Shown: positions 47,101 through 62,999 of the stretch, one piece after another
How the letters are laid out: the number at the start of each line of letters is the position of its first letter
Numbering within the stretch: position 1 is the first letter of the stretch
Assembly (NCBI RefSeq): GCF_024679245.1
Contig: NC_090177.1
Span: 45,234,018 to 45,298,017, forward strand
From: Pseudorasbora parva
Lineage: Eukaryota > Chordata > Actinopteri > Cypriniformes > Gobionidae
Length of the DNA stretch: 64,000 nt
Reading direction: 5' to 3'
The notes under the pieces: model-generated
What the model saw: only the letters and a program-made list of their open reading frames with translations
What the model was told of the DNA's origin: nothing
Databases searched by the model: none
Program-made: the position numbers and the translations under genes

Positions 47101-50100
47101 AAATGTTTTAGTCTCTCTGAAATGCTGAAATGTTTTAGTCTCTGAAATGCTGAAATGTTTTAGTCTTTCTGAAATGCTGAAATGTTTTAGTCTCTGAAAT
47201 GCTGAAATGTTTTAGTCTTTCTGAAATGCTGAAATGTTTTAGTCTTTCTGAAATGCTGAAATGTTTTAGTCTCTGAAATGCTGAAATGTTTTAGTTTTTC
47301 TGAAATGCTGAAATGTTTTAGTCTTTCTGAAATGCTGAAATGTTTTAGTCTCTGAAATGCTGAAATGTTTTAGTCTCTCTGAAATGCTGAAATGTTTTAG
47401 TCTCTGAAATGCTGAAATGTTTTAGTCTTTCTGAAATGCTGAAATGTTTTAGTCTCTCTGAAATGCTGAAATGTTTTAGTCTCTCTGAAATGCTGAAATG
47501 TTTTAGTCTCTGAAATGCTGAAATGTTTTAGTCTTTCTGAAATGCTGAAATGTTTTAGTCTTTCTGAAATGCTGAAATGTTTTAGTCTCTCTGAAATGCT
47601 GAAATGTTTTAGTCTCTCTGAAATGCTGAAATGTTTTAGTGTTTCTGAAATGTTTTAGTCTCTCTGTAATGCTGAAATGTTTTAGTCTCTGAAATGCTGA
47701 AATGTTTTAGTCTCTCTGAAATGCTGAAATGTTTTAGTCTCTCTGAAATGCTGAAATGTTTTAGTCTTTCTGAAATGCTGAAATGTTTTAGTCTTTCTGA
47801 AATGCTGAAATGTTTTAGTCTTTCTGAAATGCTGAAATGTTTTAGTCTCTGAAATGCTGAAATGTTTTAGTCTCTCTGAAATGCTGAAATGTTTTAGTCT
47901 CTGAAATGCTGAAATGTTTTAGTCTTTCTGAAATGCTGAAATGTTTTAGTCTTTCTGAAATGCTGAAATGTTTTAGTCTCTCTGAAATGCTGAAATGTTT
48001 TAGTCTCTGAAATGCTGAAATGTTTTAGTCTTTCTGAAATGCTGAAATGTTTTAGTCTCTCTGAAATGCTGAAATGTTATAGTCTCTGAAATGCTGAAAT
48101 GTTTTAGTCTTTCTGTAATGCTGAAATGTTTTAGTCTTTCTGTAATGCTGAAATGTTTTAGTCTTTCTGTAATGCTGAAATGTTTTAGTCTCTGAAATGC
48201 TGAAATGTTTTAGTCTCTGAAATGCTGAAATGTTTTAGTCTTTCTGTAATGCTGAAATGTTTTAGTCTCTGAAATGCTGAAATGTTTTAGTCTTTCTGAA
48301 ATGCTGAAATGTTTTAGTCTTTCTGAAATGCTGAAATGTTTTAGTCTTTCTGTAATGCTGAAATGTTTTAGTCTTTCTGAAACGCTGAAATGTTTTAGTC
48401 TCTGTAATGCTGAAATGTTTTAGTCTCTGTAATGCTGAAATGTTTTAGTCTTTCTGTAATGCTGAAATGTTTTAGTCTCTGAAATGCTGAAATGTTTTAG
48501 TCTTTCTGAAATGCTGAAATGTTTTAGTCTTTCTGAAATGCTGAAATGTTTTAGTCTTTCTGTAATGCTGAAATGTTTTAGTCTTTCTGAAATGCTGAAA
48601 TGTTTTAGTCTCTCTGTAATGCTGAAATGTTTTAGTCTTTCTGAAATGCTGAAATGTTTTAGTCTCTGAAATGCTGAAATGTTTTAGTCTCTCTGTAATG
48701 CTGAAATGTTTTAGTCTTTCTGAAATGCTGAAATGTTTTAGTCTTTCTGTAATGCTGAAATGTTTTAGTCTTTCTGAAACGCTGAAATGTTTTAGTCTTT
48801 CTGAAACGCTGAAATGTTTTAGTCTCTGAAATGCTGAAATGTTTTAGTCTCTGAAATGCTGAAATGTTTTAGTCTTTCTGAAATGCTGAAATGTTTTAGT
48901 ATCTCTGAAACGCTGAAATGTTTTAGTCTCTGAAATGCTGAAATGTTATAGTCTCTGAAATGCTGAAATGTTTTAGTCTTTCTGTAATGCTGAAATGTTT
49001 TAGTCTTTCTGAAATGCTGAAATGTTTTAATCTTTCTGAAATGCTGAAATGTTTTAGTCTTTCTGAAATGATGAAATGTTTTAGTCTCTGAAATGCTGAA
49101 AGGTTTTAATCTTTCTGAAATGCTGAAATGTTTTAGTCTCTGAAATGCTGAAATGTTTTAGTCTTTCTGAAACGCTGAAATGTTTTAGTCTCTGAAATGC
49201 TGAAATGTTTTAGTCTCTGAAATGCTGAAATGTTTTAGTCTTTCTGAAATGCTGAAATGTTTTAGTATCTCTGAAACGCTGAAATGTTTTAGTCTCTGAA
49301 ATGCTGAAATGTTATAGTCTCTGAAATGCTGAAATGTTTTAGTCTTTCTGTAATGCTGAAATGTTTTAGTCTTTCTGAAATGCTGAAATGTTTTAATCTT
49401 TCTGAAATGCTGAAATGTTTTAGTCTTTCTGAAATGATGAAATGTTTTAGTCTCTGAAATGCTGAAATGTTTTAATCTTTCTGAAATGCTGAAATGTTTT
49501 AGTCTCTGAAATGCTGAAATGTTTTAGTCTTTCTGTAATGCTGAAATGTTTTAGTCTCTGAAATGCTGAAATGTTTTAGTCTCTCTGTAATGCTGAAATG
49601 TTTTAGTCTTTCTGAAATGCTGAAATGTTTTAGTCTTTCTGTAATGCTGAAATGTTTTAGTCTCTGAAATGCTGAAATGGTTTAGTCTCTGAAATGCTGA
49701 AATGTTTTAGTCTTTCTGAAACGCTGAAATATTTTAGTCTTTCTGAAACGCTGAAATGTTTTAGTCTCTGAAATGCTGAAATGTTTTAGTCTCTGAAATG
49801 CTGAAATGTTTTAGTCTTTCTGAAATGCTGAAATGTTTTAGTCTTTCTGAAATGCTGAAATGTTTTAGTCTTTCTGAAATGCTGAAATGTTTTAGTCTTT
49901 CTGAAACGCTGAAATGTTTTAGTCTTTCTGAAACGCTGAAATGTTTTAGTCTCTGAAATGCTGAAATGTTTTAGTCTCTCTGAAATGCTGAAATGTTTTA
50001 GTCTTTCTGAAATGCTGAAATGTTTTAGTCTCTCTGTAATGCTGAAATGTTTTAGTCTTTCTGTAATGCTGAAATGTTTTAGTCTCTGAAATGCTGAAAT

Positions 50101-53100
50101 GTTTTAGTCTTTCTGAAACGCTGAAATGTTTTAGTCTTTCTGAAACGCTGAAATGTTTTAGTCTCTGAAATGCTGAAATGTTTTAGTCTCTCTGAAATGC
50201 TGAAATGTTTTAGTCTTTCTGAAATGCTGAAATGTTTTAGTCTTTCTGAAATGCTGAAATGTTTTAGTCTTTCTGAAATGCTGAAATGTTTTAGTCTTTC
50301 TGAAATGCTGAAATGTTTTAGTCTTTCTGAAATGCTGAAATGTTTTAGTCTCTGAAATGCTGAAATGTTTTAGTCTCTCTGAAATGCTGAAATGTTTTAG
50401 TCTTTCTGAAATGCTGAAATGTTTTAGTCTTTCTGAAATGCTGAAATGTTTTAGTCTCTCTGTAATGCTGAAATGTTTTAGTCTCTGAAACGCTGAAATG
50501 TTTTAGTCTCTGAAATGCTGAAATGTTTTAGTCTTTCTGAAATGCTGAAATGTTTTAGTCTTTCTGAAATGCTGAAATGTTTTAGTCTTTCTGAAATGCT
50601 GAAATGTTTTAGTCTCTCTGTAATGCTGAAATGTTTTAGTCTCTGAAATGCTGAAATGTTTTAGTCTCTGAAATGCTGAAATGTTTTAGTCTTTCTGAAA
50701 TGCTGAAATGTTTTAGTCTTTCTGAAATGCTGAAATGTTTTAGTCTTTCTGAAATGCTGAAATGTTTTAGTCTTTCTGAAATGCTGAAATGTTTTAGTCT
50801 CTGAAATGCTGAAATGTTTTAGTCTTTCTGAAATGCTGAAATGTTTTAGTCTTTCTGAAATGCTGAAATGTTTTAGTCTTTCTGAAATGCTGAAATGTTT
50901 TAGTCTCTGAAATGCTGAAATGTTTTAGTCTCTGAAATGCTGAAATGTTTTAGTCTTTCTGAAATGCTGAAATGTTTTAGTCTCTCTGAAATGCTGAAAT
51001 GTTTTAGTCTTTCTGAAATGCTGAAATGTTTTAGTCTCTGAAATGTTTTAGTCTTTCTGAAATGCTGAAATGTTTTAGTCTTTCTGAAATGCTGAAATGT
51101 TTTAGTCTTTCTGAAATGCTGAAATGTTTTAGTCTCTGAAATGCTGAAATGTTTTAGTCTTTCTGAAATGCTGAAATGTTTTAGTCTCTCTGTAATGCTG
51201 AAATGTTTTAGTCTTTCTGAAATGCTGAAATGTTTTAGTCTCTCTGAAATGCTGAAATGTTTTAGTCTTTCTGTAATGCTGAAATGTTTTAGTCTCTGAA
51301 ATGCTGAAATGTTTTGGTCTTTCTGAAATGCTGAAATGTTTTAGTCTTTCTGAAATGCTGAAATGTTTTAGTCTCTGAAATGTTTTAGTCTTTCTGAAAT
51401 GCTGAAATGTTTTAGTCTTTCTGAAATGCTGAAATGTTTTAGTCTCTGAAATGCTGAAATGTTTTAGTCTTTCTGTAATGCTGAAATGTTTTAGTCTCTG
51501 AAATGCTGAAATGTTTTAGTCTTTCTGAAATGCTGAAATGTTTTAGTCTTTCTGAAATGCTGAAATGTTTTAGTCTTTCTGTAATGCTGAAATGTTTTAG
51601 TCTCTGAAATGCTGAAATGTTTTAGTCTTTCTGAAATGCTGAAATGTTTTAGTCTTTCTGAAATGCTGAAATGTTTTAGTCTCTCTGTAATGCTGAAATG
51701 TTTTAGTCTTTCTGAAATGCTGAAATGTTTTAGTCTCTGAAATGCTGAAATGTTTTAGTCTTTCTGAAATGCTGAAATGTTTTAGTCTCTCTGTAATGCT
51801 GAAATGTTTTAGTCTTTCTGAAATGCTGAAATGTTTTAGTCTTTCTGAAATGCTGAAATGTTTTAGTCTCTGAAATGCTGAAATGTTTTAGTCTTTCTGT
51901 AATGCTGAAATGTTTTAGTCTTTCTGAAATGCTGAAATGTTTTAGTCTTTCTGAAATGCTGAAATGTTTTAGTCTCTGAAATGCTGAAATGTTTTAGTCT
52001 TTCTGAAATGCTGAAATGTTTTAGTCTCTGAAATGCTGAAATGTTTTAGTCTTTCTGAAACGCTGAAATGTTTTAGTCTCTGAAATGTTTTAGTCTTTCT
52101 GTAATGCTGAAATGTTTTAGTCTTTCTGAAATGCTGAAATGTTTTAGTCTCTCTGAAATGCTGAAATGTTTTAGTCTTTCTGTAATGCTGAAATGTTTTA
52201 GTCTCTGAAATGCTGAAATGTTTTGGTCTTTCTGAAATGCTGAAATGTTTTAGTCTTTCTGAAATGCTGAAATGTTTTAGTCTCTGAAATGTTTTAGTCT
52301 TTCTGAAATGCTGAAATGTTTTAGTCTTTCTGAAATGCTGAAATGTTTTAGTCTCTCTGAAATGCTGAAATGTTTTAGTCTTTCTGTAATGCTGAAATGT
52401 TTTAGTCTCTGAAATGCTGAAATGTTTTGGTCTTTCTGAAATGCTGAAATGTTTTAGTCTTTCTGAAATGCTGAAATGTTTTAGTCTCTGAAATGTTTTA
52501 GTCTTTCTGAAATGCTGAAATGTTTTAGTCTTTCTGAAATGCTGAAATGTTTTAGTCTCTGAAATGCTGAAATGTTTTAGTCTTTCTGTAATGCTGAAAT
52601 GTTTTAGTCTCTGTAATGCTGAAATGTTTTAGTCTCTGAAATGCTGAAATGTTTTAGTCTTTCTGAAATGCTGAAATGTTTTAGTCTTTCTGAAATGCTG
52701 AAATGTTTTAGTCTCTGAAATGCTGAAATGTTTTAGTCTCTGAAATGCTGAAATGTTTTAGTCTTTCTGAAATGCTGAAATGTTTTAGTCTTTCTGAAAT
52801 GCTGAAATGTTTTAGTCTCTCTGTAATGCTGAAATGTTTTAGTCTTTCTGAAATGCTGAAATGTTTTAGTCTCTGAAATGCTGAAATGTTTTAGTCTTTC
52901 TGAAATGCTGAAATGTTTTAGTCTCTCTGTAATGCTGAAATGTTTTAGTCTTTCTGAAATGCTGAAATGTTTTAGTCTTTCTGAAATGCTGAAATGTTTT
53001 AGTCTCTGAAATGCTGAAATGTTTTAGTCTTTCTGTAATGCTGAAATGTTTTAGTCTCTGAAATGCTGAAATGTTTTAGTCTCTCTGTAATGCTGAAATG

Positions 53101-53395
53101 TTTTAGTCTTTCTGAAATGCTGAAATGTTTTAGTCTTTCTGTAATGCTGAAATGTTTTAGTCTTTCTGAAATGCTGAAATGTTTTAGTCTTTCTGAAATG
53201 CTGAAATGTTTTAGTCTTTCTGAAATGCTGAAATGTTTTAGTCTCTGAAATGCTGAAATGTTTTAGTCTTTCTGAAATGCTGAAATGTTTTAGTCTCTGA
53301 AATGCTGAAATGTTTTAGTCTTTCTGAAACGCTGAAATGTTTTAGTCTCTCTGAAATGCTGAAATGTTTTAGTCTTTCTGAAATGCTGAAATGTT
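38116..53395 (+). repeat. 27/25-bp satellite array, middle segment
   Basis: Continuation of the same satellite between the two transposon copies. The part before about 39.5 kb belongs to duplication copy 1; the rest is the copy of 20.15-34.52 kb. It holds block Y at about 40.4-42.5 kb and 46.1-48.4 kb and block X at about 43.2-46.0 kb, each 18,874 bp from its partner. Short 17/19-bp units are common at about 51.0-52.5 kb. No genes. Confidence 0.97.
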
Positions 53396-53703
53396 TTAAG
53401 CTAGGAACACACCAAGCCGACGCCGATCAACTAGTGGCGACGAAAGCAAACTGCTGAGTCGGCTCACGTTGCCTCACGTCGGCAGCGTCTTGGGTCCAAA
53501 GCGGTCCAAAGTTGCCCTGACACACCAAGCCGACGCTCGACATCAGACGGCCAATAGCGCGTCCGTTCTGCGCCTGCGTTAGAGGAAATACATTTCCGTC
53601 CCAGCTGGTGGCAGTAGTCTGTTTTCGTTATTCGAAGCGGGAAACCGGAAGAGCTATAAAGATATCAGCTGTCGTTTTCGTTTCCCCACACAGACGGATT
53701 CGT

Positions 53704-53966
53704 CAGTGTTGCCAAGTCGGCTACTTTTAACCACTTGCCGTGGGTTGATTTTTTATTCCGCGGGTTAAAGGTTTAACATATTGCATCAGTTATATTTAGC
53801 TGAAATGGTTGTGTTGAAATAAATATTTTACTTTAGCCAATTCATATTCCACCAATGATAAGGATTCTAGGATGATGACATAAGCAATATCGTATCAGCA
53901 TAACTGTGCTGATAAGCGCACACTTTGTGAGGTACAGTGGCACTGCTGGGCTTGTTCGCTAATTTC

Positions 53967-53998
<32 letters not shown>

Positions 53999-54372
53999 GT
54001 TTCCATGGTAACCGAATGCGTGCTCTCCAGGGTTGTTGCTGGTAAATAATAATTTAAAAAATAAATGTCATACACAGAAGAATTTTCTGTAAATTAACAT
54101 TTAATGAGGAATATCTTGCAATGTTTATTTTACATTATTTTTAATTAAGTCTATTAATTAAAATAGACTGTTTATAATTACTTATACAATTATCTTTTAG
54201 TATAAATGGTGTGTAGTGCATAACACTACCATAAAATGTGTATTGGAGTGTTATATTTAGATTTTTTGGTATTGGGCTAGTTTTGGGCTAGTTGGATTGG
54301 CCATTGGGCTACTTTTGGGCTATTTTTGATTGGCCATTGGGCTGGTTTTGTTGCGAAAACCTGGCAACCCTG
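53704..54372. mobile_element. Nested non-autonomous hAT-type element, copy 2
   Basis: Identical in position and ends to 34830-35498, with GGATTCGT duplications at 53696-53703 and 54373-54380. Confidence 0.85.
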
Positions 54373-55148
54373 GGATTCGTGCATTTCAGAACGTTGCAAA
54401 TGGCATTGCCGTTGTCAGCCCTTGGTCTTTTACTTGTGGAAGAGGAAAGGTAGAAGCGGACGCCAAAAATACGAGGAACGCTCACTAAATGGGTGAAACC
54501 ATACCCGAAGTCAAAATGTGAAACCATAGATTATTACACTTGTTCACCTATCAATGAACCATAACAATAACAGGGCATAGCTCAAACAACACCCTGCAAA
54601 TTGGCTCATTCAGATGCATTGTGGAAGTTAATGTGACACAATCTGAACAATGGCCACTTATAAGGATTGTTAAAATAAATATATGTGTATGACGCATTCT
54701 GATTTACAGTAAATTATGTTTGTGACAATGCTTGGTGCTAGTTCAATGAATTATGACAGAATTTGTATATATATTTTCATTGGAAACATCCCTATGGTGA
54801 CATTTCTTCAAAATGATATCATGCTGCTTCATGCACATCACATAACAGCAGTTTGGAAATTAAATCTCCAGTGGCACAGAAATGTTAATGAAAATAATGT
54901 AACACTCAACCATACACTGAACTTAACTGACAGTAACCATGCTAACTATTAATTTACAGATATTGCACTTTGATAACATTGTATTGTGGAAGTAACACAT
55001 TATGAAAATATGTCTCTATTAATTGAAAATCTATTTATTCTTAAATTAAAACATCAATATAGATGTGTTTATTTACCCTGCTAGTTAGATGTCAAATAGC
55101 AAAATAAGGGTTAGAATTCTGCATCATCTTGTGTTTTGTGATCCTTTT

Positions 55149-56612
<1,464 letters not shown>

Positions 56613-57539
56613 ATATATTAACATGTGTTAACATGTATCGGAATGAGGAATATAATCAAATGAGACGACACCTTTCTTTTACTGTCTATGGGAGGAGACA
56701 GGCGTTCTGTGTTCCCTCTTGACTCTGTCGTTTACTTGCTTCGTCACTTCCGTTTTATTTTCTCGTGCACTGGTTCGCTAGCTGAACAGCAAATCAGAAC
56801 GATCATATGTCCCGACTGCCCGACATGCGGCGACGCCGATTTAACATGTCGAATCGGCTGAAAAACAGCCGAAGAGGACCAACGCCAGCCGACGGCGTGG
56901 AACAGTGTGGAACACACCGAGGAAACTTAGTTGGCCGACGCACAAAAACTGCCCGACGGCCGATCGTCGGCTTGGTGTGTTCCGGCCTTTAGTCTTTCTG
57001 AAATGCTGAAATGTTTTAGTCTCTGAAATGCTGAAATGTTTTAGTCTCTCTGTAATGCTGAAATGTTTTAGTCTCTGAAATGCTGAAATGTTTTAGTCTC
57101 TGAAATGCTGAAATGTTTTAGTCTTTCTGAAATGCTGAAATGTTTTAGTCTTTCTGAAATGCTGAAATGTTTTAGTATCTCTGAAATGCTGAAATGTTTT
57201 AGTCTTTCTGAAATGCTGAAATGTTTTAGTCTCTGAAATGCTGAAATGTTTTAGTCTTTCTGAAATGCTGAAATGTTTTAGTCTTTCTGAAATGCTGAAA
57301 TGTTTTAGTCTCTGAAATGCTGAAATGTTTTAGTCTCTGAAATGCTGAAATGTTTTAGTCTTTCTGAAATGCTGAAATGTTTTAGTCTTTCTGAAATGCT
57401 GAAATGTTTTAGTATCTCTGAAATGCTGAAATGTTTTAGTCTTTCTGAAATGCTGAAATGTTTTAGTCTCTGAAATGCTGAAATGTTTTAGTCTTTCTGA
57501 AATGCTGAAATGTTTTAGTCTTTCTGAAATGCTGAAATG

Positions 57540-59420
57540 TTTTAGTCTCTGAAATGCTGAAATGTTTTAGTCTCTGAAATGCTGAAATGTTTTAGTCTTT
57601 CTGAAATGCTGAAATGTTTTAGTCTTTCTGTAATGCTGAAATGTTTTAGTCTTTCTGAAATGCTGAAATGTTTTAGTCTTTCTGAAATGCTGAAATGTTT
57701 TAGTCTTTCTGAAATGCTGAAATGTTTTAGTCTTTCTGAAATGCTGAAATGTTTTAGTCTTTCTGAAATGCTGAAATGTTTTAGTCTTTCTGAAATGCTG
57801 AAATGTTTTAGTGTTTCTGAAATGTTTTAGTCTCTCTGAAATGCTGAAATGTTTTAGTCTTTCTGAAATGCTGAAATGTTTTAGTCTCTCTGAAATGCTG
57901 AAATGTTTTAGTCTCTCTGTAATGCTGAAATGTTTTAGTCTTTCTGAAATGCTGAAATGTTTTAGTCTTTCTGAAATGCTGAAATGTTTTAGTCTTTCTG
58001 AAATGCTGAAATGTTTTAGTCTTTCTGAAATGCTGAAATGTTTTAGTCTTTCTGAAATGCTGAAATGTTTTAGTCTCTGAAATGCTGAAATGTTTTAGTC
58101 TCTGTAATGCTGAAATGTTTTAGTCTTTCTGAAATGCTGAAATGTTTTAGTCTTTCTGAAATGCTGAAATGTTTTAGTCTTTCTGTAATGCTGAAATGTT
58201 TTAGTCTCTGAAATGCTGAAATGTTTTAGTCTCTGAAATGCTGAAATGTTTTAGTCTTTCTGAAACGCTGAAATGTTTTAGTCTTTCTGAAATGCTGAAA
58301 TGTTTTAGTCTCTGAAATGCTGAAATGTTTTAGTCTTTCTGAAATGCTGAAATGTTTTAGTCTCTCTGAAATGCTGAAATGTTTTAGTCTCTGAAATGCT
58401 GAAATGTTTTAGTCTTTCTGAAATGCTGAAATGTTTTAGTCTTTCTGAAACGCTGAAATGTTTTAGTCTTTCTGAAATGCTGAAATGTTTTAGTCTCTGA
58501 AATGCTGAAATGTTTTAGTCTTTCTGAAATGCTGAAATGTTTTAGTCTTTCTGAAATGCTGAAATGTTTTAGTCTTTCTGTAATGCTGAAATGTTTTAGT
58601 CTTTCTGAAATGCTGAAATGTTTTAGTCTTTCTGAAATGCTGAAATGTTTTAGTCTTTCTGAAATGCTGAAATGTTTTAGTCTTTCTGAAATGCTGAAAT
58701 GTTTTAGTCTTTCTGAAATGCTGAAATGTTTTAGTGTTTCTGAAATGTTTTAGTCTCTCTGAAATGCTGAAATGTTTTAGTCTTTCTGAAATGCTGAAAT
58801 GTTTTAGTCTCTCTGAAATGCTGAAATGTTTTAGTCTCTCTGTAATGCTGAAATGTTTTAGTCTTTCTGAAATGCTGAAATGTTTTAGTCTTTCTGAAAT
58901 GCTGAAATGTTTTAGTCTTTCTGAAATGCTGAAATGTTTTAGTCTTTCTGAAATGCTGAAATGTTTTAGTCTTTCTGAAATGCTGAAATGTTTTAGTCTC
59001 TGAAATGCTGAAATGTTTTAGTCTCTGTAATGCTGAAATGTTTTAGTCTTTCTGAAATGCTGAAATGTTTTAGTCTTTCTGAAATGCTGAAATGTTTTAG
59101 TCTTTCTGTAATGCTGAAATGTTTTAGTCTCTGAAATGCTGAAATGTTTTAGTCTCTGAAATGCTGAAATGTTTTAGTCTTTCTGAAACGCTGAAATGTT
59201 TTAGTCTTTCTGAAATGCTGAAATGTTTTAGTCTCTGAAATGCTGAAATGTTTTAGTCTTTCTGAAATGCTGAAATGTTTTAGTCTCTCTGAAATGCTGA
59301 AATGTTTTAGTCTCTGAAATGCTGAAATGTTTTAGTCTTTCTGAAATGCTGAAATGTTTTAGTCTTTCTGAAACGCTGAAATGTTTTAGTCTTTCTGAAA
59401 TGCTGAAATGTTTTAGTCTC
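57540..59420 (+). repeat. 923-bp tandem higher-order repeat
   Basis: The open runs at 57579 and 57811 recur at 58502 and 58734, both +923 bp. An AACGC unit at 58266 recurs at 59189, and the one at about 58448 at about 59371. Two full copies plus a partial one. The 38.7-39.5 kb region has only one copy. Confidence 0.8.
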
Positions 59421-62400
59421 TGAAATGCTGAAATGTTTTAGTCTTTCTGAAATGCTGAAGTGTTTTAGTCTTTCTGAAATGCTGAAATGTTTTAGTCTCT
59501 CTGTAATGCTGAAATGTTTTAGTCTTTCTGAAATGCTGAAATGTTTTAGTCTTTCTGAAATGCTGAAATGTTTTAGTCTCTGAAATGCTGAAATGTTTTA
59601 GTCTCTGAAATGCTGAAATGTTTTAGTCTTTCTGAAATGCTGAAATGTTTTAGTCTTTCTGAAATGCTGAAATGTTTTAGTCTTTCTGAAATGCTGAAAT
59701 GTTTTAGTCTTTCTGAAATGCTGAAATGTTTTAGTCTTTCTGAAATGCTGAAATGTTTTAGTCTTTCTGAAATGCTGAAATGTTTTAGTCTTTCTGAAAT
59801 GCTGAAATGTTTTAGTCTCTCTGTAATGCTGAAATGTTTTAGTCTTTCTGAAATGCTGAAATGTTTTAGTCTCTCTGAAACGCTGAAATGTTTTAGTCTC
59901 TCTGTAATGCTGAAATGTTTTAGTCTCTGTAATGTTGAAATGTTTTAGTCTCTGTAATGTTGAAATGTTTTAGTCTTTCTGAAATGCTGAAATGTTTTAG
60001 TCTCTCTGAAATGCTGAAATGTTTTAGTCTCTCTGTAATGCTGAAATGTTTTAGTCTCTGTAATGTTGAAATGTTTTAGTCTCTGTAATGTTGAAATGTT
60101 TTAGTCTTTCTGAAATGCTGAAATGTTTTAGTCTTTCTGAAATGCTGAAATGTTTTAGTCTTTCTGTAATGCTGAAATGTTTTAGTCTTTCTGAAATGCT
60201 GAAATGTTTTAGTCTTTCTGAAATGCTGAAATGTTTTAGTCTTTCTGAAATGCTGAAATGTTTTAGTCTCTGAAATGCTGAAATGTTTTAGTCTTTCTGA
60301 AATGCTGAAATGTTTTAGTCTCTGAAATGCTGAAATGTTTTAGTCTTTCTGAAACGCTGAAATGTTTTAGTCTCTGAAATGCTGAAATGTTTTAGTCTCT
60401 GAAATGCTGAAATGTTTTAGTCTCTCTGAAATGCTGAAATGTTTTAGTCTTTCTGAAATGCTGAAATGTTTTAGTCTTTCTGAAATGCTGAAATGTTTTA
60501 GTCTCTGAAATGCTGAAATGTTTTAGTCTTTCTGTAATGCTGAAATGTTTTAGTCTCTGAAATGCTGAAATGTTTTAGTCTTTCTGTAATGCTGAAATGT
60601 TTTAGTCTCTGAAATGCTGAAATGTTTTAGTCTCTGTAATGCTGAAATGTTTTAGTCTTTCTGAAATGCTGAAATGTTTTAGTCTCTCTGTAATGCTGAA
60701 ATGTTTTAGTCTTTCTGAGATGCTGAAATGTTTTAGTCTCTGTAATGCTGAAATGTTTTAGTCTCTGTAATGCTGAAATGTTTTAGTCTCTGTAATGCTG
60801 AAATGTTTTAGTCTTTCTGAAATGCTGAAATGTTTTAGTCTCTCTGAAATGCTGAAATGTTTTAGTCTCTGTAATGCTGAAATGTTTTAGTCTCTGAAAT
60901 GCTGAAATATTTAGTCTTTCTGAAATGCTGAAATGTTTTAGTCTCTCTGACATGCTGAAATGTTTTAGTCTCTCTGTAATGCTGAAATGTTTTAGTCTCT
61001 GTAATGCTGAAATGTTTTAGTCTCTCTGTAATGCTGAAATGTTTTAGTCTTTCTGAAATGCTGAAATGTTTTAGTCTTTCTGAAATGCTGAAATGTTTTA
61101 GTCTCTCTGAAATGCTGAAATGTTTTAGTCTTTCTGAAATGCTGAAATGTTTTAGTCTTTCTGAAATGCTGAAATGTTTTAGTCTTTCTGTAATGCTGAA
61201 ATGTTTTAGTCTTTCTGAAATGCTGAAATGTTTTAGTCTTTCTGAAATGCTGAAATGTTTTAGTCTCTGAAATGCTGAAATGTTTTAGTCTTTCTGAAAT
61301 GCTGAAATGTTTTAGTCTTTCTGAAATGCTGAAATGTTTTAGTCTCTCTGTAATGCTGAAATGTTTTAGTCTTTCTGAAATGCTGAAATGTTTTAGTCTT
61401 TCTGTAATGCTGAAATGTTTTAGTCTTTCTGAAATGCTGAAATGTTTTAGTCTTTCTGAAATGCTGAAATGTTTTAGTCTTTCTGTAATGCTGAAATGTT
61501 TTAGTCTCTCTGAAATGCTGAAATGTTTTAGTCTTTCTGAAATGCTGAAATGTTTTAGTCTTTCTGAAATGCTGAAATGTTTTAGTCTCTGAAATGCTGA
61601 AATGTTTTAGTCTCTGAAATGCTGAAATGTTTTAGTCTTTCTGTAATGCTGAAATGTTTTAGTCTTTCTGAAATGCTGAAATGTTTTAGTCTTTCTGAAA
61701 TGCTGAAATGTTTGTCTTTCTGAAATGCTGAAATGTTTTAGTCTTTCTGTAATGCTGAAATGTTTTAGTCTTTCTGAAATGCTGAAATGTTTTAGTCTTT
61801 CTGAAATGCTGAAATGTTTTAGTCTTTCTGAAATGCTGAAATGTTTTAGTCTTTCTGAAATGCTGAAATGTTTTAGTCTCTGAAATGCTGAAATGTTTTA
61901 GTCTCTGAAATGCTGAAATGTTTTAGTCTCTCTGAAATGCTGAAATGTTTTAGTCTCTGAAATGCTGAAATGTTTTAGTCTCTCTGAAATGCTGAAATGT
62001 TTTAGTCTCTGAAATGCTGAAATGTTTTAGTCTCTGTAATGCTGAAATGTTTTAGTCTCTCTGAAACGCTGAAATGTTTTAGTCTTTCTGAAATGCTGAA
62101 ATGTTTTAGTCTCTGAAATGCTGAAATGTTTTAGTCTCTGAAATGCTGAAATGTTTTAGTCTCTCTGTAATGCTGAAATGTTTTAGTCTTTCTGAAATGC
62201 TGAAATGTTTTAGTCTCTCTGTAATGCTGAAATGTTTTAGTCTTTCTGAAATGCTGAAATGTTTTAGTCTCTGAAATGCTGAAATGTTTTAGTCTTTCTG
62301 TAATGCTGAAATGTTTTAGTCTTTCTGAAATGCTGAAATGTTTTAGTCTCTCTGTAATGCTGAAATGTTTTAGTCTTTCTGTAATGCTGAAATGTTTTAG

Positions 62401-62999
62401 TCTTTCTGAAATGCTGAAATGTTTTAGTCTCTGAAATGCTGAAATGTTTTAGTCTCTGAAATGCTGAAATGTTTTAGTCACTGAAATGCTGAAATGTTTT
62501 AGTCTCTGAAATGCTGAAATGTTTTAGTCTCTGAAATGCTGAAATGTTTTAGTCTTTCTGTAACGCTGAAATGTTTTAGTATTTCTGAAACGCTGAAATG
62601 TTTTAGTCTCTGAAATGCTGAAATATTTTAGTCTTTCTGTAATGCTGAAATGTTTTAGTCTTTCTGAAATGCTGAAATGTTTTAGTCTCTCTGTAATGCT
62701 GAAATGTTTTAGTCTCTCTGTAATGCTGAAATGTTTTAGTCTTTCTGAAATGCTGAAATGTTTTAGTCTTTCTGTAATGCTGAAATGTTTTAGTCTTTCT
62801 GAAATGCTGAAATGTTTTAGTCTCTCTGTAATGCTGAAATGTTTTAGTCTTTCTGTAATGCTGAAATGTTTTAGTCTTTCTGTAATGCTGAAATGTTTTA
62901 GTCTCTGAAATGCTGAAATGTTTTAGTCTCTGTAATGCTGAAATGTTTTAGTCTCTGAAATGCTGAAATGTTTTAGTCTCTGTAATGCTGAAATGTTTT

